DNA from: Mariprofundaceae bacterium
GTDB taxonomy: Bacteria; Pseudomonadota; Zetaproteobacteria; Mariprofundales; Mariprofundaceae
DNA length: 32,197 bases
Reading direction: 5' to 3'
Assembly: GCA_015488375.1 (NCBI GenBank)
Contig: WFNX01000067.1
Location: 1 to 32,197 of the forward strand
Of the stretch, positions 25,024 through 32,197 are shown one piece after another. Below the pieces are notes generated by a model that searched no databases, was not told the origin of the DNA, and was given only the letters and a program-made list of their open reading frames with translations. Both the position numbers and the translations under genes were made by a program. The first letter of the stretch is position 1; each line of letters opens with the position of its first letter.

Positions 25024-26934
25024 ATGCTGGAAAGCATGCGCAATCATGCGCAATCATGGATTGCCAAAGTCATTCTTGGGGGCGTTGCCCTTTCTTTTGT
25101 TTTATGGGGCGTCGGCGACTATTTTCTTGGCGGGCAGGTTCAGCCGGTTGCCGAAGTTGATGGCTCGCCTATTGGTCAGACCGAGTTCGTGCAGGCCTAT
25201 GAACGTCAGTTGAATAATTATCGTCGCATGCTTGGCAGTAATTTTTCCAAGGAACTGGTTCGCTCCCTGGGTCTGAAGGATAATACCCTGCAAACCATGA
25301 TCAATCGTCGCCTGATGCTTGATGAAGCGAACAAGCTGGGACTGACGGCGCCGGAATCGATGGTGATTGCCAGCGTGCGTCAGGAAGCGGCATTTCAGTC
25401 GGCGGGTAATTTCGATCCGCAGCGTTACCGCATTCTGACCCGCAATATGGGTTATGCGACGCCGCAGGATTATGAGCAGGATCTGAAAGTTAATCTGCTG
25501 ATTGATATGCTGCAAAAAACCATTGTGGATTCGGCGCGTGTCAGTGAGCAGGAAGTGCGCGAGCAGTATGAACGGGATTACGAGAAGCGTGTGCTGGCTG
25601 CCGTGGTCGTGGAGCCGGCATCCCTGGAAAAGGATATTACCATTGATCATGACAAGGCATTGGCGTGGTATGAGGCGCATAAGGATCAGTATATGTCGCC
25701 GTTGCGGGTGCGTCTGAAGCTGGTGGATATTGATCCGCTGGATATGGCCAAGGATCTGGCAGTCAGCAAGGCGGATCTGGACAAGGCCTATGAGGAAAAC
25801 CTGCAGCAATATACCCGGCCTGAACAGCGCCATGCCCGCCATATTCTCATCAAGGTTTCTCCTGATGCCTCAGAAGGTGTGCGCAAGGCGGCGCGCGAAA
25901 AAATCGAGGCGGCCCTGAAGCGCGTGCGTTCGGGAGAGGATTTCGCCAAGGTGGCGAAAGAGGTTTCGCAGGACAGCTCCGCCAAGCAGGGTGGTGATCT
26001 TGGCTGGTTCGCCCAGGGCGCGATGGTGCCGCAGTTTGATGCGCAGGTCTTCAGCATGCAGCCGGGTGAGATCAGTGATGTGGTGGAAACCCAGTTTGGT
26101 TTCCATATCATCAAGCTCGAAGGCGTGAAGCCGCGGGAAGTGCTGCCGCTGGAGAAGGTGAAAGCGGAACTGGAAGCGGAGATTCGTCGCCGCATGGGCG
26201 CTGATGAAGCCTACCAGCTGTCGCAGGATCTGGACGATGCCCTGGGCATGGAGGATTCGCTGTCGGCTGCGGCTGAATCCGTCGGTCTTAACGTTCGTGA
26301 AATCGGTCCGATCAGCCAGAATGAAGCCTTTGCTGAAAAGGCACTGTCTGATCCGGCCATTCGCAATCAGGTGTTTTCCGCCCGGCCGGGTGATCCGATT
26401 GAGATTCATGAAACGAATGACGGGCACTTCATTGCATTCGAAATTGTGGAGCGGGTGCAGCCACAGGTGCTGCCGTTCGAGAAGGTCGCCAAACGTGCAA
26501 CCGATGATGCACGCAGGGACGCCGCCCGCAACAAGGCGCGTGAGCTGGCTGAAAAAATATTGAAGGCAGCAAACGGAAAGAACGCGGATGAGCTGGCACA
26601 GCAATTTTCGCTGCCCAAGTTTATATCCAAGCCCTTGCGCGCCAACGGCTCCGGTGATCAGGCGCCATGGCTGACCCGTTCAGTGCTGGATGCCGCTTTC
26701 CGAACGGCGAAGGGGCAGTGGCTGACGAGCGTGCAGCAGGTTCCGGACGGCCTGGCTGTTGTGCAGGTGCAGGACGTGATTCCTGCATCCGAAGAGGAAT
26801 TCCAAAAACAGCAGGACAGCATTCGCCAGCAGGTGAAGAAGAGCAAGGGCGCGGTGCGCTTTGCCCGCTGGATGGATTCGGTGCGTGAGCAGCATGAGAT
26901 TATCGTGCATCCGGAAGTGATCGAGCGCTTCTGA
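25024..26934 (+). CDS. ppiD: Periplasmic folding chaperone / peptidyl-prolyl isomerase PpiD
   Basis: PpiD is an inner-membrane-anchored chaperone that meets proteins leaving the Sec channel. The 636-residue product has one N-terminal transmembrane helix (about residues 12-34), a SurA-like chaperone domain (about 40-180), and a parvulin domain at about 266-367 (RHARHILIKVSPDASEG..., SQDSSAKQGGDLGWF, QFGFHIIKLEGVKP). A long C-terminal region also resembles PpiD. E. coli PpiD is 623 residues. The start at 25024 gives the canonical MLESMRNHAQSWIAKVILGG opening and has GGGGG upstream; the frame is open further upstream but lacks family-like sequence. It is a single-gene unit closed by a strong terminator. 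The 177-bp gap to the divergent STAS gene should hold its promoter. Confidence 0.95.
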   Translation: MLESMRNHAQSWIAKVILGGVALSFVLWGVGDYFLGGQVQPVAEVDGSPIGQTEFVQAYERQLNNYRRMLGSNFSKELVRSLGLKDNTLQTMINRRLMLDEANKLGLTAPESMVIASVRQEAAFQSAGNFDPQRYRILTRNMGYATPQDYEQDLKVNLLIDMLQKTIVDSARVSEQEVREQYERDYEKRVLAAVVVEPASLEKDITIDHDKALAWYEAHKDQYMSPLRVRLKLVDIDPLDMAKDLAVSKADLDKAYEENLQQYTRPEQRHARHILIKVSPDASEGVRKAAREKIEAALKRVRSGEDFAKVAKEVSQDSSAKQGGDLGWFAQGAMVPQFDAQVFSMQPGEISDVVETQFGFHIIKLEGVKPREVLPLEKVKAELEAEIRRRMGADEAYQLSQDLDDALGMEDSLSAAAESVGLNVREIGPISQNEAFAEKALSDPAIRNQVFSARPGDPIEIHETNDGHFIAFEIVERVQPQVLPFEKVAKRATDDARRDAARNKARELAEKILKAANGKNADELAQQFSLPKFISKPLRANGSGDQAPWLTRSVLDAAFRTAKGQWLTSVQQVPDGLAVVQVQDVIPASEEEFQKQQDSIRQQVKKSKGAVRFARWMDSVREQHEIIVHPEVIERF

Positions 26935-26956
26935 TACAGCTCGCTTCAAGACTGCA

Positions 26957-26990
26957 AACACCCGCGCATTGTCGCGGGTGTTTTTGTTTT
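26957..26990 (+). terminator. Rho-independent terminator of ppiD
   Basis: ACACCCGCG (26958-26966) pairs with CGCGGGTGT (26973-26981) around a 6-nt loop, and TTTTTGTTTT follows. It begins 23 nt after the ppiD stop and separates ppiD from the riboswitch leader. Confidence 0.93.
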
Positions 26991-27028
26991 ACTTGTCTGC
27001 AGCCACCCAATCCATAGGCTTCGCGCAA

Positions 27029-27217
27029 CATTTCAGGTGCCCGGGTGATGTGATGTCGCAGGGTGAAACGGGAAGTCCGGTGCGGATGCAAGTCCAAGGC
27101 CGGCGCAGCCCCCGCTACTGTAATCCTGACAAATTCGTTTGCAGGCCACTGGAGGTGTTTTCCGGGAAGGCAAGGGCGAAGGCGGAAGAGGGAGAGCCAG
27201 GAGACCGGCCTGAAATG
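27029..27217 (+). ncRNA. Cobalamin (AdoCbl-type) riboswitch aptamer
   Basis: The leader has the conserved features of the B12 aptamer in order: AGGTGCC at 27035, the GGGAA...CCGGTG core at 27070-27082, GCCGGCGCAGCCCCCGCTAC near 27100, ACTGTAAT, and the B12 box AGCCAGGAGACCGGCC at 27195-27210. A nine-base-pair closing P1 stem can be drawn between CATTTCAGG (27029-27037) and CCTGAAATG (27209-27217), which sets the boundaries. It should bind cobalamin and lower expression of the downstream uptake operon. Confidence 0.96.
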
Positions 27218-27249
27218 GTTACGATATGCGTTCGGGGTGCGACGAAACA

Positions 27250-27327
27250 GCAGGTGCTTTTTACCTGCGTTCCCTGGCCCCGTTGCATAACGTTCACAAT
27301 AAAACGATGCACGGCGGGTGCAGGAGG
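27250..27327 (+). promoter_or_regulatory. Candidate expression platform of the B12 riboswitch
   Basis: GCAGGT (27250-27255) can pair with ACCTGC (27263-27268). The same CCTGCGTTC (27264-27272) can instead pair with GGGTGCAGG (27316-27324), which overlaps the btuB ribosome-binding site AGGAGG (27322-27327). The two pairings exclude each other, as expected for a translational switch. A third small hairpin, TGCAC/GTGCA (27308-27322), also borders the site. No terminator with a T-run is seen between aptamer and btuB, favouring control of translation. Confidence 0.5.
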
Positions 27328-27334
27328 ATATGCA

Positions 27335-29260
27335 ATGAAATACAGACAGACAATGTGGGCGGTTCTGGCCTGCATGGCGTGTGCCGTTCAGGCGCAGGCA
27401 GACGATATCGGCACAATGATTGTCACCGATGACAAGGCGCCTTCAAAAGCGGCAACATCAGCTCATAGTGTGACCGTGATTGATCGGGAGATGATCGAAC
27501 GCAGCCATGCGGCCAGCGTGGCTGAATTGTTGCGGGGCGTTGCCAATATCGTGGTTCGTGATGTTACCGGGGTGGGCGCCAAATCGCAGGTTGATCTCGG
27601 AGGCTATGGTGAGTCGGCCGCAGCCAACAGTGTGGTGTTGATTGACGGTCGAAGGGTGAATGCACCGGATTTGTCCGGAGTGGACTGGAGCCAGATTCCC
27701 GTTGACCAGATTGAACGCGTGGAAATTGTGCATGGCGGCGGCTCGGTATTGTATGGCCAGGGCGCTGTTGGCGGAGTCATCAATATCATTACGCGTGTGC
27801 CGGAGTCCGGCGGACAGGCGATGATCGAGGCCGGTAGTTTCGGGCATTATAATGCGGCCGTCCGTGCAGGCGTGGATAGCGATACAAGCCGTATGGAGAT
27901 CAATGTTTCCGGCCAGTCAACAGACGGCTATCGCAAAAACAGTTCCTTTGAACGTTTTGACGGCGGGGCGCGCGCGGAAGTTGATCTTTCCTCATCGCTG
28001 ACGGCCTCGCTGAAAGGCAATTTCCATCATGACCGGGTTGGCCTGCCGGGTTCGTTAACGGCCACCCAGGTGGCCGCCGATCCACGGCAAACCAACAACC
28101 CGAATGATTTCGCGCGTACGGATGACGGCTTTATCGACGGCGGGCTGTTATGGGATATTGCCTCCGGACTGGAGCTGAATGTCGAGGGCGGTGTGCGCCG
28201 GCGCAATGTGCATTCGGAATGGGTTTCCTTTACAGCCAATTCGGATTATCTGTTGCTCGATAAATCCATTCGCCCTTATCTGCGCTATTCGTTTGGTGAT
28301 GCGGTCCGTACTTCGGTGACGGCTGGCGCCGATATTCATGCCGGCGATGGTTCATTTGCCTTTGGCGGTGCGTTTCCTTTGCCGACAACAACGTTCAGCC
28401 GCAGTCATCAGGGATATTATGTCTATACCGATGTTCGCGATAATGGCGGACGCTGGCATCTCAATGGTGGCGTGCGCAGCGAGCGCCTGTCTGACACCTT
28501 TGTGCAGGCGACGCGTCAGCAGGTGTCGCAGAATCGTACGGTGTGGGAAATCGGTGCCTCGGTTGCGCCTGTTCGCCAGTTGCATGTACGTGCTTCGGCA
28601 TCGACATCGGTACGTTTTCCGTTGCTTGATGAACGTTTCAGCTTTTTCAGCGGTACGGTCAATACCGCGCTGGTTGCCCAGACCGGGCAGCACTGGGGCG
28701 TGGGTATGCGCTTTGGCGATGAGCGTACAAGCCTTGATGTCGGATTTAATCGCGCCGACCTGAAGCATGAGATTTTTTATAATCCGCTGGTGTTTGCCAA
28801 TGCCAATTATACGGACCCGACACGGCATGATGTCCTGATGCTGCAGGGACACTGGCGTATCACGGAGACGGCGGATGTATCGGCCAGTTATACCTATACC
28901 AGGGCCACTTTTCGAGGCGGTGCGTTTGACGGCAAGGATGTGCCGGCCGTGCCTCAGCATGCTTTTGGTGGACGTGTGAACTCGGACTGGGGCAATGGCC
29001 TTACCACGGTGCTGGATGGCAGCTATGTCGGAGCATCCTATCTGATCAGTGATCAGGGAAATGTACGTCCGAAACTTGCTGCGTATTTTCTGCTCAATGC
29101 TGCAGTGAATTATCAATGGCATGATATTGAGTTTTTCGTCCGTGGTGAAAACCTGACCAATACCAAATACAGCAGCTATGGCGTGAAAGGATTTGCCGGT
29201 GATGCGTTTTATCCTTCACCGACGATCTCCGTACGCGGCGGGATACGCTATTCATTCTGA
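27335..29260 (+). CDS. btuB: BtuB-like TonB-dependent vitamin B12 outer-membrane receptor
   Basis: The 641-residue product has a signal peptide ending VQAQA (about residue 22), a TonB-box-like DIGTMIVTDD just after it, a plug domain (AHSVTVIDREMIERSHAASV, then VLIDGRRVNAP, RVEIVHGGGSVLYGQGAVGGVINIIT) and a C-terminal 22-strand barrel. The barrel ends in ENLTNTKYSSYGVKGFAGDA... and RGGIRYSF with the terminal Phe expected for outer-membrane insertion. Substrate assignment to cobalamin rests on the riboswitch directly upstream and on btuF/C/D downstream. AGGAGG lies 7 nt before the ATG. The frame is open upstream through the riboswitch, but that part is not coding. It takes up B12 using energy from the TonB encoded next door. 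Confidence 0.93.
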   Translation: MKYRQTMWAVLACMACAVQAQADDIGTMIVTDDKAPSKAATSAHSVTVIDREMIERSHAASVAELLRGVANIVVRDVTGVGAKSQVDLGGYGESAAANSVVLIDGRRVNAPDLSGVDWSQIPVDQIERVEIVHGGGSVLYGQGAVGGVINIITRVPESGGQAMIEAGSFGHYNAAVRAGVDSDTSRMEINVSGQSTDGYRKNSSFERFDGGARAEVDLSSSLTASLKGNFHHDRVGLPGSLTATQVAADPRQTNNPNDFARTDDGFIDGGLLWDIASGLELNVEGGVRRRNVHSEWVSFTANSDYLLLDKSIRPYLRYSFGDAVRTSVTAGADIHAGDGSFAFGGAFPLPTTTFSRSHQGYYVYTDVRDNGGRWHLNGGVRSERLSDTFVQATRQQVSQNRTVWEIGASVAPVRQLHVRASASTSVRFPLLDERFSFFSGTVNTALVAQTGQHWGVGMRFGDERTSLDVGFNRADLKHEIFYNPLVFANANYTDPTRHDVLMLQGHWRITETADVSASYTYTRATFRGGAFDGKDVPAVPQHAFGGRVNSDWGNGLTTVLDGSYVGASYLISDQGNVRPKLAAYFLLNAAVNYQWHDIEFFVRGENLTNTKYSSYGVKGFAGDAFYPSPTISVRGGIRYSF

Positions 29261-29927
29261 TCGGTGGCATCTGTTGCCATGGGTGGCCGTCAGCCTGGCC
29301 ACCCATGGCATGCTGCTGTATATGTTTTACATCAGCTTCAAGGATATCCCTGTGCCTGCTCCGGCAGGGCAGGTGATGGTTGTTGCCCTGCAGGACGGTG
29401 TGTCTGTACATGCCCGCGCTCAGCCTGCCGCTGATTCTGCGCCGCAGGTGCAACAGGCTGAAACAAGCAGCATGGATGAGCATCGGCAGATGGCCGTTAC
29501 GTCGCCTGCGGTTCGTGTGCAGCGCAGACGCGAAGTGGCGGCAGCGCCGGCACAACATCAGCCTGTATCGGCGGAGCCTGCAGACCGAGGCAATATCAGG
29601 ACGCAGGGCATAAATGCGCAAGCCGCAAAGCAGACCGTGCCTGCCGCACAGGCCATGGCCGATCGTGAACAGCGGTTGTTGCGGATACGGCGGCATCTTG
29701 AACATTTCAAATATTATCCGGCAAGTGCACGGCGGCGCGGCATTGAAGGTCGGGTGGAAGTGGCGTTTGATCTGGATGCCCGGGGGATGGCAAGCCGTTT
29801 GCAACTGTTATCCCGTTCCGGCTACCGCATTCTGGATCGAGCTGCTCTGGAAACCGTGCGGCGCGCCAGTCCTTTTCCGGCCCGCGGCGGGCATTATCGT
29901 TTTCAACTGGTGTTCAGGCAGTCATGA
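29202..29927 (+). CDS. tonB: TonB family energy transducer dedicated to the B12 operon
   Basis: The product has one transmembrane anchor (WVAVSLATHGMLLYMFYISF, about residues 27-46), a Gln/Ala/Arg-rich periplasmic spacer, and a C-terminal TonB domain (LRRHLE-type RIRRHLEHFKYYPASARRRG, then IEGRVEVAFDLDARG, DRAALETVRRASPFP). It lacks the long Pro-Glu/Pro-Lys repeat of E. coli TonB. The start is uncertain. The ATG at 29202 overlaps btuB by 59 nt and has AAAGGA upstream; GTG 29199, TTG 29193, and later TTG 29274 or GTG 29283 (just before the anchor) are alternatives. The stop overlaps the btuF start (ATGA). No exbB or exbD is in view, so it must share them with another system. Confidence 0.88.
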   Translation: MRFILHRRSPYAAGYAIHSDRWHLLPWVAVSLATHGMLLYMFYISFKDIPVPAPAGQVMVVALQDGVSVHARAQPAADSAPQVQQAETSSMDEHRQMAVTSPAVRVQRRREVAAAPAQHQPVSAEPADRGNIRTQGINAQAAKQTVPAAQAMADREQRLLRIRRHLEHFKYYPASARRRGIEGRVEVAFDLDARGMASRLQLLSRSGYRILDRAALETVRRASPFPARGGHYRFQLVFRQS

Positions 29928-30730
29928 GGGCATGGCTTCTGGGCATCCTGTTGCTGACGGCCGTCCCCGTACAGGCGGCGGACAGGGTGCTGGCACTGGC
30001 ACCGCATGTATGCGAAATGCTTTATGCCATTGATGCGGGTGCAGCAGTGGCCGGTGTTGTTGATTATTGTGATTTCCCTGCCGCAGTTCAGCGCAAACCG
30101 CATGTGGGCAATTATCGTCGTATCAATGTGGAAGCCGCCTTGCGTTTGCATCCGCAAGTCGCCGTAGTGCTTAGTCGCCAGATTCCGGGGGTGACGAGAC
30201 TGGAGCATATGGGCGTTCGTATCGTGACCTCGGACCCGCGCAGTTTCGAAGAGATTTTTCATGATCTGCTGATGCTGGGAGAGCTGACGAATCACCGTCG
30301 GCAGGCTGAGGCGCTGGTGCAGCAGCAGCGCATGCGTCTGCAGCAAATCCGGCAGCAGGCCGCCGATAATGTGCGGGTGTTTTATGAATTGTGGCCGGAC
30401 CCTCTGATGACGGCGGGTGGCAAAAGCTTTATCCATTCATTAATTGAGCTCGGTGGAGGGCATAATGTGTTTGGCGACATCGCACTGGAGTCGCCGCATG
30501 TAAATGTTGAAGCCGTGCTGCGCGCTGAACCCGAGTTGATCATTATTCCGCTGGAGCGCCGGCGACTGACTGATCGAAAGCGCTTCTGGCAGCACTGGCT
30601 TGGTCCATCGGTGCGTTTTGCCGCCATTGACCCGGATTTACTGCATCGGCCGGGGCCGCGACTGATTGAAGGGCTGGAACAGTTGCAGCAGGCATTGCTT
30701 GCTGTCCGCTCAGCGAAGGAGTTGAAATAG
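29924..30730 (+). CDS. btuF: Periplasmic cobalamin-binding protein BtuF
   Basis: The 268-residue product has a signal peptide (MRAWLLGILLLTAVPVQA) and a class III substrate-binding fold of the BtuF/FepB family. RVLALAPHVCEMLYAIDAGA and GVVDYCDFPAAVQRKPHVG match the N-lobe. NVEAALRLHPQVAVV marks the first domain's end, and SLIELGGGHNVFGDIA and VNVEAVLRAEPELIII mark the second lobe. It would hand cobalamin from the periplasm to BtuC. It starts in the tonB stop (ATGA), and btuC follows. Confidence 0.92.
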   Translation: MRAWLLGILLLTAVPVQAADRVLALAPHVCEMLYAIDAGAAVAGVVDYCDFPAAVQRKPHVGNYRRINVEAALRLHPQVAVVLSRQIPGVTRLEHMGVRIVTSDPRSFEEIFHDLLMLGELTNHRRQAEALVQQQRMRLQQIRQQAADNVRVFYELWPDPLMTAGGKSFIHSLIELGGGHNVFGDIALESPHVNVEAVLRAEPELIIIPLERRRLTDRKRFWQHWLGPSVRFAAIDPDLLHRPGPRLIEGLEQLQQALLAVRSAKELK

Positions 30731-30776
30731 TGTGCCGGTATTGCCGGGTGGCATATCAGGTCGGGAGCCGGCCGGC

Positions 30777-31703
30777 ATGATGCGCGGGTTGTTGTTGACG
30801 CTGGGGTGCGCGCTGGTGCTGTGGTTGTCGCTGGGCATGGGTGAACACTGGCTGAATCCGCTGACGGCCGAGGGGCAGGATGCCCTGATTTTATGGCAGT
30901 TGCGGGCGCCGCGGCTGATACTGGCCTTTGCGGTTGGCGGACTGCTGGCGCTGGCCGGTGCCTGGTTTCAGGTGTTGCTGGGAAATCCGCTGGCCGAACC
31001 TTACGTGCTGGGGGTGGCCGGCAGTGCTTCGGCCGGTGCCGTGGCCGGGCTTATGGGCTGGCCGGATTCGGCGCTGGTCATGTCGATCGGTGCCTTTGTC
31101 GGGGCATGGCTGGGCATTGCCTGCGTCATGTTTTTTGCCCATTTGGGGCCCAACCGGATGCTGCTGGCCGGTGTGGTACTGGCCGCATTCTGGGCGGCTG
31201 TGCTGGCGTTATTGCTGGCCCTGTTGCCTGAGCAGGGGCTGTTTCGTGCCTTTGCCTGGATGATGGGCGATCTTGGCCAGTCCGATATGCCGTTGCCTTT
31301 ACTGCTGGCGGCATGGTTACTGGCTCTGGCGTGCGGGCTGTTGTTATCCCGTTCGCTGGATATGTTATTGCTGGGTGAACGTCATGCCGAGGCCCTGGGC
31401 GTGAATGTACATCGCTTGCGCCGGCAATTGTTGCTGCTGGCCTCGGCGGTGACGGCGCTGGCGGTGACGGCTGCCGGTACCATCGGTTTTATCGGGCTGG
31501 TGATTCCGCATTTGATGCGTCTGCTGTTTGGTTCCCTGCACCGACTGGTATTGCCGGCCTCGGCCGTGGGCGGGGGACTGTTGCTGATGCTGGCCGATGC
31601 TGCGGCCCGCAGCCTCATTGCCCCGGCCGAGTTGCCGGTCGGTGTGTTGACGGCGATGATCGGTGTGCCGGTTTTCCTGCTGCTATTGCTGAGGCGGTCA
31701 TAA
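30777..31703 (+). CDS. btuC: Cobalamin ABC transporter permease BtuC
   Basis: The 308-residue FecCD-family permease has about ten hydrophobic helices and the family motif RAPRLILAFAVGGLLALAGA followed by FQVLLGNPLAEPYVLGVAGSASAGA. The cytoplasmic coupling region LGERHAEALGVNVHRLRRQ contacts the ATPase. GTIGFIGLVIPHLMRLLFG and the C-terminal GELPVGVLTA-like AELPVGVLTAMIGVPVFLLLL are also typical. I prefer the ATG at 30777 (GGGAG upstream, next to a basic residue and helix 1) to the GTG at 30732, which abuts the btuF stop. Its stop overlaps the btuD start (TAATG). Confidence 0.93.
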   Translation: MMRGLLLTLGCALVLWLSLGMGEHWLNPLTAEGQDALILWQLRAPRLILAFAVGGLLALAGAWFQVLLGNPLAEPYVLGVAGSASAGAVAGLMGWPDSALVMSIGAFVGAWLGIACVMFFAHLGPNRMLLAGVVLAAFWAAVLALLLALLPEQGLFRAFAWMMGDLGQSDMPLPLLLAAWLLALACGLLLSRSLDMLLLGERHAEALGVNVHRLRRQLLLLASAVTALAVTAAGTIGFIGLVIPHLMRLLFGSLHRLVLPASAVGGGLLLMLADAAARSLIAPAELPVGVLTAMIGVPVFLLLLLRRS

Positions 31704-32197
31704 TGGCGGCCCTGTTGCAGTTGTCAGGGGTAGGCATCACGCGTGCGGGCCGGGTGTTGCTGGAGAATATGAATGAGGCGCTGTATGGCGGGCAAATTAC
31801 CGTGGTGCTGGGGCCCAATGGTGCCGGAAAATCCAGCCTGCTGCTGGCGATGGCCGGATTGATTCCCTGTGCGGGCAGCATGATGCTGTGCGGCGCACCG
31901 CTGTCTTCCTATGACCGTCAGGCATTGTCCCGATGCGTTGCCTGGCAGGGCGAATTACCGCCGGCGGAATTCGGGCTGACTGTTCACCAGCGTCTGCAAC
32001 TGGTGTGCAGGGATCAGGCGCGCATCAGGAAGCAGGCCAACATCATGGATGCGGATGGGTTTCTGACCCGTTCGCTGGGGCATTTGTCCAGCGGGGAGCG
32101 CCAGCGCGTGGAACTGGTGGCACTATCCTTGCGTGAAGCGCCGCTCTGGCTGCTGGATGAACCGATGTCGCACCTGGATCTGAAATATCAGTTGCGC
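31703..32197 (+). CDS. btuD: Cobalamin ABC transporter ATP-binding protein BtuD (cut by window end)
   Basis: The first 165 residues are visible: Walker A GPNGAGKSS (37-45), Q-loop region near VAWQGELP (79-86), ABC signature LSSGERQRVEL (128-138), Walker B LWLLDEP (148-154) and D-loop SHLD (156-159). The family length is about 250 residues, so roughly 85 residues lie beyond the window. It belongs to the FepC/BtuD group and starts within the btuC stop. It would power inward transport by BtuC. Confidence 0.93.
   Translation, partial: MAALLQLSGVGITRAGRVLLENMNEALYGGQITVVLGPNGAGKSSLLLAMAGLIPCAGSMMLCGAPLSSYDRQALSRCVAWQGELPPAEFGLTVHQRLQLVCRDQARIRKQANIMDADGFLTRSLGHLSSGERQRVELVALSLREAPLWLLDEPMSHLDLKYQLR

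Noticed and set aside
26969-27334. Upstream extension of the btuB frame
   Set aside because: It reads through the cobalamin riboswitch and lacks a signal peptide; AGGAGG before 27335 marks the real start.

Overview
The window looks like a chromosomal segment of a Gram-negative proteobacterium. Evidence: SecA, PpiD, outer-membrane lipoproteins, a TonB/TonB-dependent receptor pair, UbiD (ubiquinone pathway) and proteobacterial/plant-type glutamate-cysteine ligase. An N-terminal P-x-FARQTG-xx-CxxCH-xxx-FP-x-L-xx-FGR-x-FK signature on a ~430-residue secreted, beta-rich protein is what I recall for Cyc2, the fused outer-membrane cytochrome-porin of iron oxidisers. That makes a neutrophilic Fe(II)-oxidiser such as a Zetaproteobacterium a reasonable but unproven guess. 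There are no insertion sequences, phage genes or CRISPR arrays; this is mostly core genome with some decay.

Layout. 1-3630 (minus): an aminotransferase followed by secA, which runs off the left edge. 3631-4113: a poorly coding gap with one doubtful small ORF and a possible frameshift remnant. 4114-9049: two membrane histidine kinases on the minus strand (a hybrid kinase and a simple kinase with unusual catalytic boxes), enclosing a plus-strand pair, a protoporphyrinogen-oxidase-like FAD enzyme and a small lipoprotein. 9057-14337 (minus): a one-carbon operon folD-gcvT-gcvH-gcvPA-gcvPB, tightly coupled and followed 7 nt later by the second histidine kinase. 14388-14994 (plus): the remains of a ROK-family sugar kinase with its middle deleted, then a glyoxalase-fold protein. 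15012-16355 (minus): gshA. 16652-18759 (plus): the Cyc2-like cytochrome-porin behind a perfect CRP-type palindrome and closed by a strong terminator, then a BamC-like lipoprotein. 18791-22753 (minus): trpEGDC. 22807-22882 (plus): tRNA-Ala(GGC) with its own promoter and terminator. 23048-24846 (minus): a STAS-domain protein coupled to ubiD. 25024-26934 (plus): ppiD with terminator. 27029 to the right edge (plus): a cobalamin riboswitch controlling btuB-tonB-btuF-btuC-btuD, a complete B12 uptake operon with its own TonB; btuD is cut by the window end.

Functionally, the folD/gcv block interconverts glycine and one-carbon units. The trp block supplies anthranilate to indole-glycerol phosphate (trpF, trpB and trpA are not in view). 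The B12 operon imports cobalamin across both membranes under riboswitch control. The most notable items are the Cyc2-like gene and its upstream palindrome, the mutually exclusive RNA pairings after the B12 aptamer, the aberrant histidine kinase attached to the glycine-cleavage operon, and the ROK kinase relic.
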